Source: a virus | Direction: 5' to 3' (one strand) | IMG/VR virus record: IMGVR_UViG_3300048527_000014 | Location: 1 to 20,537 of that record | Length of the DNA stretch: 20,537 bases | In this document: positions 6,655 through 15,072 of the stretch, piece after piece | Layout: every line of letters begins with the position of its first letter | Numbering within the stretch: position 1 is the stretch's first letter | Translations under genes and position numbers: made by a program | Notes under the pieces: model-generated | What the model saw: only the letters and a program-made list of their open reading frames with translations | Told to the model about the DNA's origin: nothing | The model's database searches: none

Positions 6655-8742
6655 CTATCTTAACTCAGCCCAACCACTAATACTTCTTGAGTTTGATGAT
6701 ATGTAGTATGTTGTATTATTTGGAACTATTCCTTGGACATTTACTACACTATTAACTGCACTACCAATTCTAATAGAAGCAATTACTACTGAGCCTATTG
6801 TTAACGATACTATATCGTCATTTGAACTAAATGATGTCCAAGCGCTAAGCATAATAGGTTTACCAGTAGTGTTTGTGTATGAGGTTGCTGCTGTTCCGTT
6901 TCCTAACCCAGTACCAGCATTAGCACAAGTAAACACACTTCCTACAGAGTAAGTAACCCCAGTAGTTCCTGCAATGGTATTCCATTGTGCATTTGTAGTA
7001 GTACCTAAACTGATAATTGTGTAGATAGATGACACTACAAAAGAGCCAGCAGATACAGTCGTTGTTAGTCTACTTGAAAGTACGTTCTGCCATGTTTGCC
7101 CTACACCAAGACTTGTTTGTGATGGAACTTCACTAGACCATGTATTAGTTGTAGCAGTAGGGGCTGCGCCTGAACCAGCAGTTCCTGCGGTAGAGTTTTT
7201 AACAAACACAGTACCTACGGCACTTGATGCCGCACCGATAGATGTCCAGTTAGCACCTGTACCTGCTTCAAGAATTGTGTACTGTGTACCTTCAACTAAA
7301 CTAGCAATACCTACTGTAGCACCTGCTTTTGAAGTCAGTACATTTCCGTTAGTGCTTGGGCGAACTGAAGATACAGCACTTGTTCCATTACCTACTACTA
7401 ACGCATTCTGAGTTAGTGATGAACTACCAGTACCCCCGTCAGTTACAGCTATGTCTGTAATGCCTGTTATTGTTCCACCTGTAATGTTAACTGCATCAGA
7501 AGCCTGCGATGCCATAGTTCCTAGAATGTTTGTGAAACTACCTGCAAACGAAGTATTAACTAATTGGTTTAACTGAGGTGTAATAATAATTGATGTGTTT
7601 GCAACTGTCTGACTTACGCCTGAAACAGTATAGTATCCAGTACCTGTAGAGCCAGCACCCCAACCGTTAATTGCTATAGGATTTGTAACAGAGCCAACTG
7701 TTTGTGATGTATCAACAGTCCAAGTACTTCCAGAACCGCCAGTAATTCGTGTTCCAAATGTAATGCCAGGGCCTGTAAGATATTGTCCAGTAGCAACGGA
7801 GCCTGATACTACTGAGGATACAGTTAAGTTAAACCCTGATAAATACCCAGTGATACTAGCACTGCTTGAAGAACCTGCACCAAGCGCAGTGATTTGTGTA
7901 TTAGCTGCAACACCCCTACCAAATACATATTGGTTAGTACTAAACCCACCAATAGGAGCTGAAGTAACTACTAGCGTTGTACCTGTAATAAAGCCCTGAC
8001 CGAATGATGAAGTTGCAGTTGGTGCAGTTGGGATACCATTTAATATAGCTGAGTATGTTTTATTTTGTACAAAGTCTAACGTAGCAATCTGTGTAGGGGT
8101 TGATAAGGCAACAAATGTTACTGGGTTAGTAACTGAACCTACTGTTTGTGAACTACTTACTGTCCATGAAGAACCAGAACCTGCTGTAATGGTTGACTCT
8201 AAATTAAACCCAGACACTCCAAGCGGTACATATAATGTTTGACCGATAGCAACAGCACCCTGAATAACAGAAGTAACTGTTAATGTTGTACTTGATATGT
8301 ATCCAGTAAACGCAGTTGGTGATGCTGTACCCGCAGTTGTTGGGGCTACTGATGCTGTATTTGTTCCATTGCAGTAGATTAAAAGCGATGCACCATTAGG
8401 CACTGTGGTAGTAGACCCGCTTGCCGTTTTAACACCAATAGCGTTACCACCTGAGGTACTGTTGGTAATAATATATACTTTTTCAACACTAGGAATGATT
8501 ACGTTTTTACCCGTGCCTGGGCTACCACCTACAACAATAACTGCATTTCGGGCTTCGTTAAGTACACCTTGGTTTGAGGTAAGTGTATAGTCAGCGGCAG
8601 ACATTGTAATTGACTGAACCCCTGTAATGGCCTGCTCAACAAGCGTACCTAAGTTAGTGTTTGTAGTAATACCCCAAGTACCTGACTGTTCGCCACTACC
8701 GATTAACTCAAGACCTAAGCTGGTTGAATACGTGCTAGACAT
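6655..8742 (-). CDS. modular tail fibre protein
   Basis: This 695-residue protein begins MSSTYSTSLGLELIGSGEQS then GTWGITTNTNLGTL, a virion-anchoring N-terminus very common among aquatic phage fibres. The middle is built from repeated beta modules. Three copies carry TGY/TLTVTS and GQ-Y-GPG elements (148-211, 253-291, 298-369), two of them ending WTV-SQTVGSVTNP. Two copies of a YTI to GTVF/GSVF module are at 481-527 and 563-620. The C-terminus (625-695) is a compact beta domain with DIVSLTIGSVVIASIRI, probably the receptor-binding head. An AAAGGAA ribosome-binding site supports the start. It is followed directly by the lysis cassette. Confidence 0.82.
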   Translation of the reverse strand: MSSTYSTSLGLELIGSGEQSGTWGITTNTNLGTLVEQAITGVQSITMSAADYTLTSNQGVLNEARNAVIVVGGSPGTGKNVIIPSVEKVYIITNSTSGGNAIGVKTASGSTTTVPNGASLLIYCNGTNTASVAPTTAGTASPTAFTGYISSTTLTVTSVIQGAVAIGQTLYVPLGVSGFNLESTITAGSGSSWTVSSSQTVGSVTNPVTFVALSTPTQIATLDFVQNKTYSAILNGIPTAPTATSSFGQGFITGTTLVVTSAPIGGFSTNQYVFGRGVAANTQITALGAGSSSSASITGYLSGFNLTVSSVVSGSVATGQYLTGPGITFGTRITGGSGSTWTVDTSQTVGSVTNPIAINGWGAGSTGTGYYTVSGVSQTVANTSIIITPQLNQLVNTSFAGSFTNILGTMASQASDAVNITGGTITGITDIAVTDGGTGSSSLTQNALVVGNGTSAVSSVRPSTNGNVLTSKAGATVGIASLVEGTQYTILEAGTGANWTSIGAASSAVGTVFVKNSTAGTAGSGAAPTATTNTWSSEVPSQTSLGVGQTWQNVLSSRLTTTVSAGSFVVSSIYTIISLGTTTNAQWNTIAGTTGVTYSVGSVFTCANAGTGLGNGTAATSYTNTTGKPIMLSAWTSFSSNDDIVSLTIGSVVIASIRIGSAVNSVVNVQGIVPNNTTYYISSNSRSISGWAELR
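7636..8301 (-). repeat. repeated beta module in tail fibre (type A, about three copies)
   Basis: Residues 148-211, 253-291 and 298-369 of the fibre protein are diverged copies of one module. The best conserved core is GSGS(S/T)WTV followed by SQTVGSVTNP. Conservation is at protein level; the DNA copies have drifted. Confidence 0.65.
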
Positions 8743-8752
8743 AATAATTCCT

Positions 8753-8965
8753 TTAAAAAGTTACCGCAAAAATCGGCACTGATGTTACATGTAGTTGAAC
8801 ACTCTGAGTAGGTTCTGATAAATCCGCGCCACAATCACTGCATGTTTTAGCAGCTAGTTCGGCTTCATCTACATCACGACTACACTCAGGGCATACAACC
8901 TCAATTTTATGTGCTACTTCGGTAACACCGTTATCTAAATCTTCTGCTTGTTTAACAATCTGCAT
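8753..8965 (-). CDS. small zinc-ribbon protein
   Basis: The 70-residue protein has two CxxC pairs, CPEC (Cys25, Cys28) and CSDC (Cys42, Cys45), spaced as in a zinc ribbon. The flanking segments (IEVVCPECSRDVDEAEL and the C-terminal VQLHVTSVPIFAV) look beta-stranded. It lies between two tail fibre genes with its own AAGGAAAT ribosome-binding site. A structural or assembly role is possible. The family is not one I can name. Confidence 0.7.
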   Translation of the reverse strand: MQIVKQAEDLDNGVTEVAHKIEVVCPECSRDVDEAELAAKTCSDCGADLSEPTQSVQLHVTSVPIFAVTF

Positions 8966-8974
8966 TTTATTTCC

Positions 8975-9739
8975 TTATGTAGGTATTTTAACCCAATTTA
9001 CTGTGTTGCCGTTATTAACTATATTCCATGTTGCCGAACTGGTATCATCTACAGCAGTCCAGTCTGGGTTTTGAGCATCACTAATCATATTCCATGTTGG
9101 TGAGGTAGCATCGTCAATCCCATTCCAGTTAGGTGTTTGGTTGTCATCTACCTGACCCCATATTAGTATGGTTCCAATTATACATAAACCTTGAACCCCA
9201 GTGACATTTACTACTACTGGGATTTTAATATCAACCGAACCTAGTACGCCTGTTCCGAATACACCTGTGACATCTACAATCTGTGATGTAATGACATCAA
9301 TTACACCTAGTACCGCAGTAGCACTAACGCCTGTCAGAGTAACGTTTGCCTCACCTGATACTGTAGCAGTGCCTAATTGTCCTGTTGCACTAACCCCAGT
9401 AACAAATACTTGTGCACTTGCCTGAGCATCAACAGTACCTAACTGCCCAGTAGCACTGACCCCAGTAAGGTTAACAAGTGCTGTACCTGAAATACTTGCA
9501 GTGCCTAACTGACCAGTAGCACTAACTCCAGTAAGAAGCACGACTGCACTAGCTTGAGCGGTTACAGTACCTAACTGACCTGTTGCACTAACTCCAGTAA
9601 CACTTAAATTAGCATCGGCATTTACAACCGACGTGCCTAACTGACCAGTAGCACTAACCCCAGTAACAAATACTTCAACATCAGCAGCGGTTTCAACCGT
9701 GGAAAACGGAGCTGTAGAAAATGGTTGAAACCCAAACAT
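8975..9739 (-). CDS. repeat protein of the tail: 22-residue and 11-residue tandem repeats
   Basis: This 254-residue protein is almost wholly repetitive. After a short head (MFGFQPFSTAPFSTVE), about eight copies of a 22-residue unit with core TGVSATGQLGT run from residue 25 to about 196. The first five are near identical and the last three are eroded. Residues 198-252 are a second array of five 11-residue units built on DD...W, with Trp at 205, 216, 227, 238 and 249. The periods are in a 2:1 ratio. Such arrays probably form an extended beta structure in a fibre or virion surface appendage. A TAGGAT precedes the ATG. Function is unknown. Confidence 0.75.
   Translation of the reverse strand: MFGFQPFSTAPFSTVETAADVEVFVTGVSATGQLGTSVVNADANLSVTGVSATGQLGTVTAQASAVVLLTGVSATGQLGTASISGTALVNLTGVSATGQLGTVDAQASAQVFVTGVSATGQLGTATVSGEANVTLTGVSATAVLGVIDVITSQIVDVTGVFGTGVLGSVDIKIPVVVNVTGVQGLCIIGTILIWGQVDDNQTPNWNGIDDATSPTWNMISDAQNPDWTAVDDTSSATWNIVNNGNTVNWVKIPT
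8984..9148 (-). repeat. 33-bp protein-coding tandem repeat, five units
   Basis: This array encodes the 11-residue unit with a Trp at every eleventh position (205 to 249) and mostly Asp-rich starts. DNA copies are more diverged than the protein pattern. Confidence 0.75.
9152..9667 (-). repeat. 66-bp protein-coding tandem repeat, about eight units
   Basis: The DNA behind the 22-residue repeat has a 66-base period. The plus strand shows a recurring CCTAACTG(A/C)CCAGTAGCACT core followed by (A/G)AC(T/C)CCAGTAA. Copies differ mainly at third codon positions, so selection on the protein has kept the unit. Confidence 0.85.
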
Positions 9740-9742
9740 TTA

Positions 9743-9919
9743 TTATCCTAAAAGACTTGCTACATCTGGATTTTGCTCTAAGAAGCTCCTAAGTTTTTCT
9801 ACAGGGTCAACAACTACTTCTACTTGTGCTGCTTCATAAGCATCGATTTCTTCTTGCGTAAAAGGAATGATTGTTACTTCGCCTGTAACTGCATCAGTAA
9901 TAACGTGGGTATAATCCAT
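9743..9919 (-). CDS. small acidic protein, possible fibre assembly factor
   Basis: This 58-residue frame begins MDYTHVITDAVTGEVTI and ends LEQNPDVASLLG. It is acidic, with an N-terminal beta hairpin-like segment followed by helix (FTQEEIDAYEAAQVE). Its ATG overlaps the TAA of the preceding tail fibre gene (TAATG), indicating translational coupling, and it fills the space before the repeat protein exactly. Small acidic proteins following fibre genes often act as assembly chaperones, which is an inference here. Confidence 0.7.
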   Translation of the reverse strand: MDYTHVITDAVTGEVTIIPFTQEEIDAYEAAQVEVVVDPVEKLRSFLEQNPDVASLLG

Positions 9920-11643
9920 TACTTAACTCCATAAACTAATATTGAACCTGCATCAAAGTTACCTGTATTCCAAGAAAACTCTATAGATGTAGATGCAGTA
10001 GTCAAACTTATTTTACCTGCTACACTTATTGAACTATTTGCACGGACTGTACCAGAAGTAGTATTTGCAGTGAAAAGTAAGGAAGAGAATACAGAATCAA
10101 CTAATGAGACAGTAGTATGCCCCCAAATAGAGTTACCCGAACCGCCTGTACTCGCCGCAATTTGAAGGGTGTTTATTCTCAGGTTAGCATCTGCTGTAGC
10201 GCTAACGTTATTTACGACAACTTTAATTTCTTTGTAGTTTGTTAAAGTAAGCCCGCTTAATGTTTGTGTAGTACCACTTGTAGTTGTAAGGGTACCTAGT
10301 AGAGTCATGCTCTCATTAACTATCCATGTAGGAGCTGCATCGCCATTAGACTGAAGTATTTGCCCTGATGTACCATAAGCTGTTCCAGACGAGCCGAACG
10401 AAATACCGCCAGCAGAAGTAATACGTAAGCGTTCTGTAAGCGTTGTGCCACCTGTTGGCGCTGTAGAAAAAGTTAATATTGAACTAATATCGGTATCAGA
10501 CGTATATGTACCAACTACACCAGCTATAGATGCTATAGTTCTAGTGTTAGTGCCACCATACGCGTTGAAATTAATTGCCCCCATACTATCGCCTGAAGCT
10601 ACAGCTGTTGGCAATGCAAAGCTTCCTCTGTATTTAAAGAATCCGTTAGCTGGTCCAGCACTATCAGTAGAATATCTACTTGCTCTAAAGTTAGCACCAA
10701 AACCATCACCAATAGTAGCTACGATTGCTGAAGTTGTATTGTCGTAAACCGTTAGTTTTGATGTTGGGGTTAATGTACCTACCCCCACGTTACCATTAGC
10801 ATCAACTACAAAAGGTGTTGAATCAGGGTTTGTAGTGTCTTCTACTAATATTGCATTACCTGTACCAAGCTGAGTAATACGAAGTGCAGCATTGGTATTA
10901 TCTGTAACAGAAATAATCTGGTTAGCGTTAGCTGTCCAAGTGCCGTATGTAGTGACGTTAGTAGTAGCCCCACTTACAGCAGAACCAATAGTAATATTAG
11001 TAGTAGACCCAGATACACCACTACCACCTAAGGTGATAGTTTTTGTTAGTCCTGATTGAGTTGCACCTGTACCAAAACTGTATGTTGCAGTGCCAACGGC
11101 TTGACCTACAGAAACTGTACTTCCTGTAAAAGTGTTTGTGCCTGTCCAAGTATTGCTACTAGATAGGACTGGGATTGTCCCGTCGGCATTGATTAACGTG
11201 TATGTTCTAGTTGTAGCTGTAGCAATGCCAGACAGTTGAAACTGCGCTTGTTTTGTAGGGTCAACGTTATCTTGTATTGTGAACCCAGCATCGGATACCG
11301 TAATAGGTACTCCAGTTAACACACCACTTGCATCTAGCTCTACAGACCTATCCGCGGGGTAATTACAAAACACATCTTTAGCACCAGCAGAGAAATTAAC
11401 TAGTGAGCCAGCATTTGATGATGCGTATACAGTGTTCCGTGCTAAGGCTCCAGCACTAACGGTACCAAGGCCAACTTCCCACTCACTAGTACCATTGTTA
11501 GAAATCGCATAGTAAGTAGTGTTAGTATTACCAATAGCACTTGAGAAGGTCTGAAAGCCGACAACTGCACCATTAAGCGTAAGTGTGCCTGTACCTGTAG
11601 TTGTACTTGTCTCTCGGACACGGTCCTTTAATACTAATGGCAT
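9919..11643 (-). CDS. tail fibre protein with GNVGVGT-type repeat region
   Basis: This 574-residue protein starts MPLVLKDRVRETSTTTGTGT and continues to VFCNYPADRS, an N-terminal domain common to environmental phage fibres that probably binds the tail. Residues about 160-290 are beta-helix-like and include DANGNVGVGTLTPTSKL, a motif often seen just before fibre heads. The C-terminus ends in SIEFSWNTGNFDAGSILVYG, a small beta domain that is probably the receptor-binding tip. No S74 autoproteolytic chaperone domain is seen. The start has an AAGGGG ribosome-binding site, and the stop overlaps the next ATG. Confidence 0.8.
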   Translation of the reverse strand: MPLVLKDRVRETSTTTGTGTLTLNGAVVGFQTFSSAIGNTNTTYYAISNNGTSEWEVGLGTVSAGALARNTVYASSNAGSLVNFSAGAKDVFCNYPADRSVELDASGVLTGVPITVSDAGFTIQDNVDPTKQAQFQLSGIATATTRTYTLINADGTIPVLSSSNTWTGTNTFTGSTVSVGQAVGTATYSFGTGATQSGLTKTITLGGSGVSGSTTNITIGSAVSGATTNVTTYGTWTANANQIISVTDNTNAALRITQLGTGNAILVEDTTNPDSTPFVVDANGNVGVGTLTPTSKLTVYDNTTSAIVATIGDGFGANFRASRYSTDSAGPANGFFKYRGSFALPTAVASGDSMGAINFNAYGGTNTRTIASIAGVVGTYTSDTDISSILTFSTAPTGGTTLTERLRITSAGGISFGSSGTAYGTSGQILQSNGDAAPTWIVNESMTLLGTLTTTSGTTQTLSGLTLTNYKEIKVVVNNVSATADANLRINTLQIAASTGGSGNSIWGHTTVSLVDSVFSSLLFTANTTSGTVRANSSISVAGKISLTTASTSIEFSWNTGNFDAGSILVYGVK

Positions 11644-11658
11644 ACTAACCCCTTATAA

Positions 11659-12102
11659 TTACGCAATTCTAATAATAGCTGTTGTGTTTGTTGATGCTGG
11701 GAAGCTAATTGTGAAGTTACCATTTGTACTTGTCTTGTCACTACCAAAGTCTAAAACAGCAACTGCTGTGTCATCAGTAGAGTTATAAATCAAAGCACCA
11801 GCCGCTGTAATAGTAGCCGCAGTCCAAGTCACGTCATCAAAGTCAATAAACGCTGTTGTACCTGAGCCACCATCTGTAGGAATCTGAGATACGACTAATG
11901 TTTTACCACCTGTTGTATATCCACCACCGTTAGCTACTTCACCTGAGGTTGAACCTGAATATGTAGTAGTAGCTGCACTTAATGTAGCTGAACTTGTATA
12001 CAACGCAATTTTATAAACCTTTGTTGTACCCGTATTAAAATTTTGTGCGCCGCTTAAAAGCTGAACTTTAAAACTTGTGCACATTGCTTGTGAGATTGCC
12101 AT
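11659..12102 (-). CDS. virion structural protein, fibre-associated
   Basis: The 147-residue protein begins MAISQAMCTSFKVQLLSG and contains YKIALYTSSATL, GGYTTGGKTL, FDDVTWTAATITAAGALIYN and VAVLDFGSDKTSTNG. This beta-sandwich type is widespread in aquatic phages and usually neighbours adaptor and fibre genes. It may be a fibre anchor or small tail component. A strong AGGAGT ribosome-binding site precedes the ATG. No specific biochemical role can be assigned. Confidence 0.75.
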   Translation of the reverse strand: MAISQAMCTSFKVQLLSGAQNFNTGTTKVYKIALYTSSATLSAATTTYSGSTSGEVANGGGYTTGGKTLVVSQIPTDGGSGTTAFIDFDDVTWTAATITAAGALIYNSTDDTAVAVLDFGSDKTSTNGNFTISFPASTNTTAIIRIA

Positions 12103-12111
12103 TTGTTACTC

Positions 12112-13029
12112 CTATGAATTTACTTTTAATTTAGTTTGACCATCACGGTATGCGTCACCGCGTTCTAAGCCATCACCAAGACGTTTAAGTTGTGATAAAG
12201 CCTCTTGATACTTCTGTTCATAGTAGCCTACTAAATCTTGCTCACCCTTCATAAAGAGCATAGCTTCTCTCATAGCACCATAGAACAATACAGGGTCGTA
12301 GTTATCACCCAACCAACTAGTACCTGCTGAGTTACTTACACTAGCCACAGTAGTTGAAAACCCTGTACCTGAACCACCAATATATGCACTGTCTGCGGTT
12401 AGTACATCACCTTCTGTATACAATGACCCACCGTTAGTAATAGTAACGTCAACTACAGTGTTTTCATTTACCACAACAGTAGCTCGTAAATATTCACCAG
12501 ACCCACCAGTTAATGGAACATTAAAGTAAACACCATTTGTATAGTTAATTCCAGGAGTAATAGTACCTAAACTAACTACTGAGCTTTGAACTATTGATAC
12601 AGGGTAGTAAAAATAATGTAACTCTACGTTATATGCCGCATCTGGAGTAGGTCCTATAATGGCAGTTAGCTCATTTGCATTATCTGTTCTTGAACCAAAG
12701 ATTGCATAGTACTTAGGTTGTCCTAGTGAGTTAGGGTTAGGGTAAGCTTCACGAATAAAGTTTACGTCTTTGTTTAACAGGTATGAATAGGAGCCACCAC
12801 TAGAAATGACAGCAATTGAATAAGTCGACAGCCAATCATCAGGCAGTGCCAAATACTTAACCCCAGATGAAATATTACCTGTTACGTTCTTACGTAATGA
12901 CGGTAACTGCACGGAGTTGTATATACGTGACTCAGCCTCCATAATAAACCGAGGAATGTTCTCAACAAACAATGACTCTGTATTTTCAGAGTATGCTTGG
13001 ATTGCCTGACTTAATTCAATATAGTTCAT
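12112..13029 (-). CDS. SU10-like head-tail adaptor protein with an inserted domain
   Basis: This 305-residue protein resembles podoviral adaptors of the SU10 type. It has an N-terminal helical region (IELSQAIQAYSENTESLF, FIMEAESRIYNSV), a core with LPDDWLSTYSI and QPKYYAI, and a C-terminal helical hairpin (DPVLFYGAMREAMLFMKGEQ then YYEQKYQEALSQLKRL). Residues about 152-233 are an insertion with a Gly-rich beta module (NVPLTGGSGEY, IGGSGTGF) found in many unrelated phage proteins. The insertion lies between YYPVSIVQ and TSWLGDNYDPV. The protein would connect the portal ring to the tail. The ATG overlaps the stop of the upstream gene. Confidence 0.72.
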   Translation of the reverse strand: MNYIELSQAIQAYSENTESLFVENIPRFIMEAESRIYNSVQLPSLRKNVTGNISSGVKYLALPDDWLSTYSIAVISSGGSYSYLLNKDVNFIREAYPNPNSLGQPKYYAIFGSRTDNANELTAIIGPTPDAAYNVELHYFYYPVSIVQSSVVSLGTITPGINYTNGVYFNVPLTGGSGEYLRATVVVNENTVVDVTITNGGSLYTEGDVLTADSAYIGGSGTGFSTTVASVSNSAGTSWLGDNYDPVLFYGAMREAMLFMKGEQDLVGYYEQKYQEALSQLKRLGDGLERGDAYRDGQTKLKVNS

Positions 13030-13214
13030 TACGCCATTGGACCTCTAGCTTTAGTGCCTTTAGTAGCTGCGCCGTTACCACGAGTAACAACACCTTCAGA
13101 TTTAACATTCTCTGTTTTACCACCAATACTTACGCTCATAGCTTGTGTGCTTGGATTTACATCTTTAGCAGCGCGGGTATTAGGGTCTACATTACGATTA
13201 TCTTGGTTAGCCAT
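13029..13214 (-). CDS. small basic phage protein
   Basis: The 61-residue protein begins MANQDNRNVDPNTRAAKDV and ends VVTRGNGAATKGTKARGPMA. It is Lys/Arg/Gly-rich at the C-terminus and predicted disordered. A good AAGGAT ribosome-binding site and the stop/start overlap with the adaptor gene support expression. It may be a DNA-binding or packaged virion peptide like its K/G-rich neighbours. Function is unknown. Confidence 0.65.
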   Translation of the reverse strand: MANQDNRNVDPNTRAAKDVNPSTQAMSVSIGGKTENVKSEGVVTRGNGAATKGTKARGPMA

Positions 13215-13217
13215 AAT

Positions 13218-13397
13218 TTATCCTTGATTTTTAACACGAGCTAAATTGCGACCAACTGACTTCATTGCTTCTGAAGCTACGCCTTTTGAGCCCTTACCAC
13301 CTGATTGTTTACCTACTGAAGGACCTGAATCACCTAGGTTCTTACCTTTTGTCTTACCTTTTTTAGTTACGCCATCGGCGCCTGATTTATAAGCCAT
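13218..13397 (-). CDS. small Lys/Gly-rich protein
   Basis: This 59-residue frame begins MAYKSGADGVTKKGKTKG and ends VGRNLARVKNQG. It has a very strong AAAGGAGC ribosome-binding site and fits between its neighbours with only a few bases on either side. It is strongly basic and low-complexity. Composition ties it to the K/G-rich cluster further upstream. No family is recognised. Confidence 0.7.
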   Translation of the reverse strand: MAYKSGADGVTKKGKTKGKNLGDSGPSVGKQSGGKGSKGVASEAMKSVGRNLARVKNQG

Positions 13398-13409
13398 TTT
13401 ACTGCTCCT

Positions 13410-13796
13410 TTAAGTTGTTACCGTTACTGTACCTACATTACCTACTGCAATCAAGTCATTTGGGGTAAGCGGTGTATCATAGATACTTGCCCCTCCTACA
13501 GGATTCCAACCCCACTGAAATATACGACTACCATCACTTGGATTACCATCTGCATTTAACCCTGAAACAATATAGCTAGTATCAGGGCGAGGCTCTCTAA
13601 TAGCCTGAGGGTCATTTACTGGGTACATACCCAAATGAAGTTGTGGTTGGTCTGGGTCCCAGCATTCTGGGCAAACTAATATGTTCACTTGTTGGGTTTT
13701 AATAACAAGCTTTTTTAGTTCTTTTAATTTGTATCGTTCACCGCATCTATCGCACTCTGCAATCGCGTGTTTACCACTAGCATACTTGGTTGGCAT
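13410..13796 (-). CDS. zinc-ribbon virion-associated protein
   Basis: The 128-residue protein opens with a zinc ribbon, CDRCG (Cys15, Cys18) and CPEC (Cys42, Cys45), separated by a basic KLKELKKLVIK strand. DPDQPQLHLGMYPVNDPQAI and a REPRPD motif follow, then a Gly/Pro-rich beta tail. Proteins with this layout recur beside gp4-like adaptors in environmental phages and are usually annotated as hypothetical or structural. An AGGT ribosome-binding site precedes the ATG. Its role may be in head-tail joining, which is inferred from position. Confidence 0.75.
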   Translation of the reverse strand: MPTKYASGKHAIAECDRCGERYKLKELKKLVIKTQQVNILVCPECWDPDQPQLHLGMYPVNDPQAIREPRPDTSYIVSGLNADGNPSDGSRIFQWGWNPVGGASIYDTPLTPNDLIAVGNVGTVTVTT

Positions 13797-13799
13797 TTC

Positions 13800-14522
13800 T
13801 TACCTCGTATAAGACATGTTTCTAGGTACGAAACGAATACTTGCCTTCTCTCTATCTTCATCTGCTGCTAGTTGAAACTGTTGTTCATAGTCAGCTTTTA
13901 AACCCATAATGCGGTCAGGCGGTACACCTTGGATTTTCATAGATAAGTAATATGCTAATCCAGCTACTAAACAGTTTAAGAAACGAAACGGAATATCCTG
14001 TGTATTAACACCGTCACCAGCATCATTGATACGACGCAAACGCCAATAAACAAGAGTGTACTGACTGCCAGGATTATTCGGAGTGGGCCAGACATTAACT
14101 TGAGGAAATTGGATACCATCTGGTGTAGTTGCTCCTGATTGGCGGTTAACCCATACTTGAATAGGACGACCTGTAGCTAATTTGTTTGGGATAGTTGAAT
14201 ATGTTGATTCTGAAATTCGGTTGATGTTAATGTCGGTTTGGTTAGCTGCACCTGAACCTGTACGAATAACTTGGTCTAACAAATCAATTGTATTCACTGG
14301 CAGGTCGTAAACCGCTTGACCTGTTACCATAGGGATTTCACCCTGTTCAATTGTCCACAAGTTAATACCGCGGTTAGCCCACTCAATAGTAAGTAAGTTT
14401 AAACTACGGCGAGCTGTACGAAAGTCGTAACCAGTACGAAGTTCTGAACCACAACGCTCAAAAGCCTCTTCAATGAGGTCGTTTAAATCTAAATTAAATG
14501 AGGTGGTACCTGTAGTTGTCAT
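13800..14522 (-). CDS. head-tail connector, P22 gp4-like (putative)
   Basis: The 240-residue protein has an N-terminal helical region (LNDLIEEAFERCGSELRTGY, TARRSLNLLTIEWANRGINLW), a central beta part (YDLPVNTIDLLDQVIR, IQVWVNRQSGATTPDGIQF, VNVWPTPNN) and C-terminal helices (FLNCLVAGLAYYLSMKI, ADYEQQFQLAADEDR). This order matches short-tail adaptor proteins that sit directly below the portal. It precedes the SU10-like adaptor by two small genes, as expected for the connector module. The start overlaps the upstream stop (TAATG), with AGGAAAG as ribosome-binding site. A connector role is likely; gp4 homology itself is a judgement by eye. Confidence 0.68.
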   Translation of the reverse strand: MTTTGTTSFNLDLNDLIEEAFERCGSELRTGYDFRTARRSLNLLTIEWANRGINLWTIEQGEIPMVTGQAVYDLPVNTIDLLDQVIRTGSGAANQTDININRISESTYSTIPNKLATGRPIQVWVNRQSGATTPDGIQFPQVNVWPTPNNPGSQYTLVYWRLRRINDAGDGVNTQDIPFRFLNCLVAGLAYYLSMKIQGVPPDRIMGLKADYEQQFQLAADEDREKASIRFVPRNMSYTR

Positions 14523-14773
14523 TATTTAACTTTCCTGTAAGGTTTAACCTTGCTTTTAATCTTATCAGGCTGGGCTACAAATTGTTTACCCGCCGCCTTA
14601 CCAGCACGTTTAGCCTTGGTTGTAGCTGCATACTCAGCAGGGGATAATGCTTTTATAGCTTTTTCAGGTAGGTATCGTTCACCTGTTTCAGATGACTTCT
14701 TGCCTGATTTAGTGCGCCATTTCTGGTCACCCCAAGCTTTTAAAGACTTCTGACTTTTAGCTAATGCACTCAT
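14522..14773 (-). CDS. small Lys-rich protein (SQKSLKAWGDQKWRT type)
   Basis: This 83-residue, very basic protein begins MSALAKSQKSLKAWGDQKW, has RYLPEKAIKALSPAEYAATT in the middle and a Lys/Arg-rich end. The LSP-EYAATT-AKRAG pattern is shared by many uncharacterised phage proteins. It overlaps both neighbours by stop/start fusion. A role in DNA binding or packaging is possible from charge only. Confidence 0.7.
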   Translation of the reverse strand: MSALAKSQKSLKAWGDQKWRTKSGKKSSETGERYLPEKAIKALSPAEYAATTKAKRAGKAAGKQFVAQPDKIKSKVKPYRKVK

Positions 14774-15072
14774 TTATACCCGCCACCTGCATCTTTATAT
14801 TTCTTAGCTACTAACTGGGCTTTACGAGCTGACCATTGTCCAGCACCTGTGCCGTGGGTTGCCGCTGCTTTAACCTGAGACACAATACGTTTGCGTAGTT
14901 CAGGCTTTGTGTAGTTACCAGCAGAGTTAACTTTGCCGCCCTCGGCTAGCATTTTTATCTGCCCGCCTTTTTTGTATTCTTTCACAAATTGAGGTTTGTC
15001 TTTACGGACAATAGTTTTACCTTTCGGCATCTTACTAGGGGCAATTGCCCCCATACCCCGTGATGCTCTCAT
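14770..15072 (-). CDS. small basic protein with TKPELR...GQWSARKAQ domain (DUF5872-like)
   Basis: The 100-residue protein contains KKGGQIKMLAEGGKVNSAGN and then YTKPELRKRIVSQVKAAATH and GAGQWSARKAQLVAKKY with a GGGY end. The second part matches my recollection of the DUF5872 pattern, also seen outside phages as a small nucleic-acid-associated-looking domain of unknown function. The KKGG/EGGK motif links it to its neighbours. The ATG overlaps the TAA of the 40-residue gene upstream. Confidence 0.7.
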   Translation of the reverse strand: MRASRGMGAIAPSKMPKGKTIVRKDKPQFVKEYKKGGQIKMLAEGGKVNSAGNYTKPELRKRIVSQVKAAATHGTGAGQWSARKAQLVAKKYKDAGGGYK

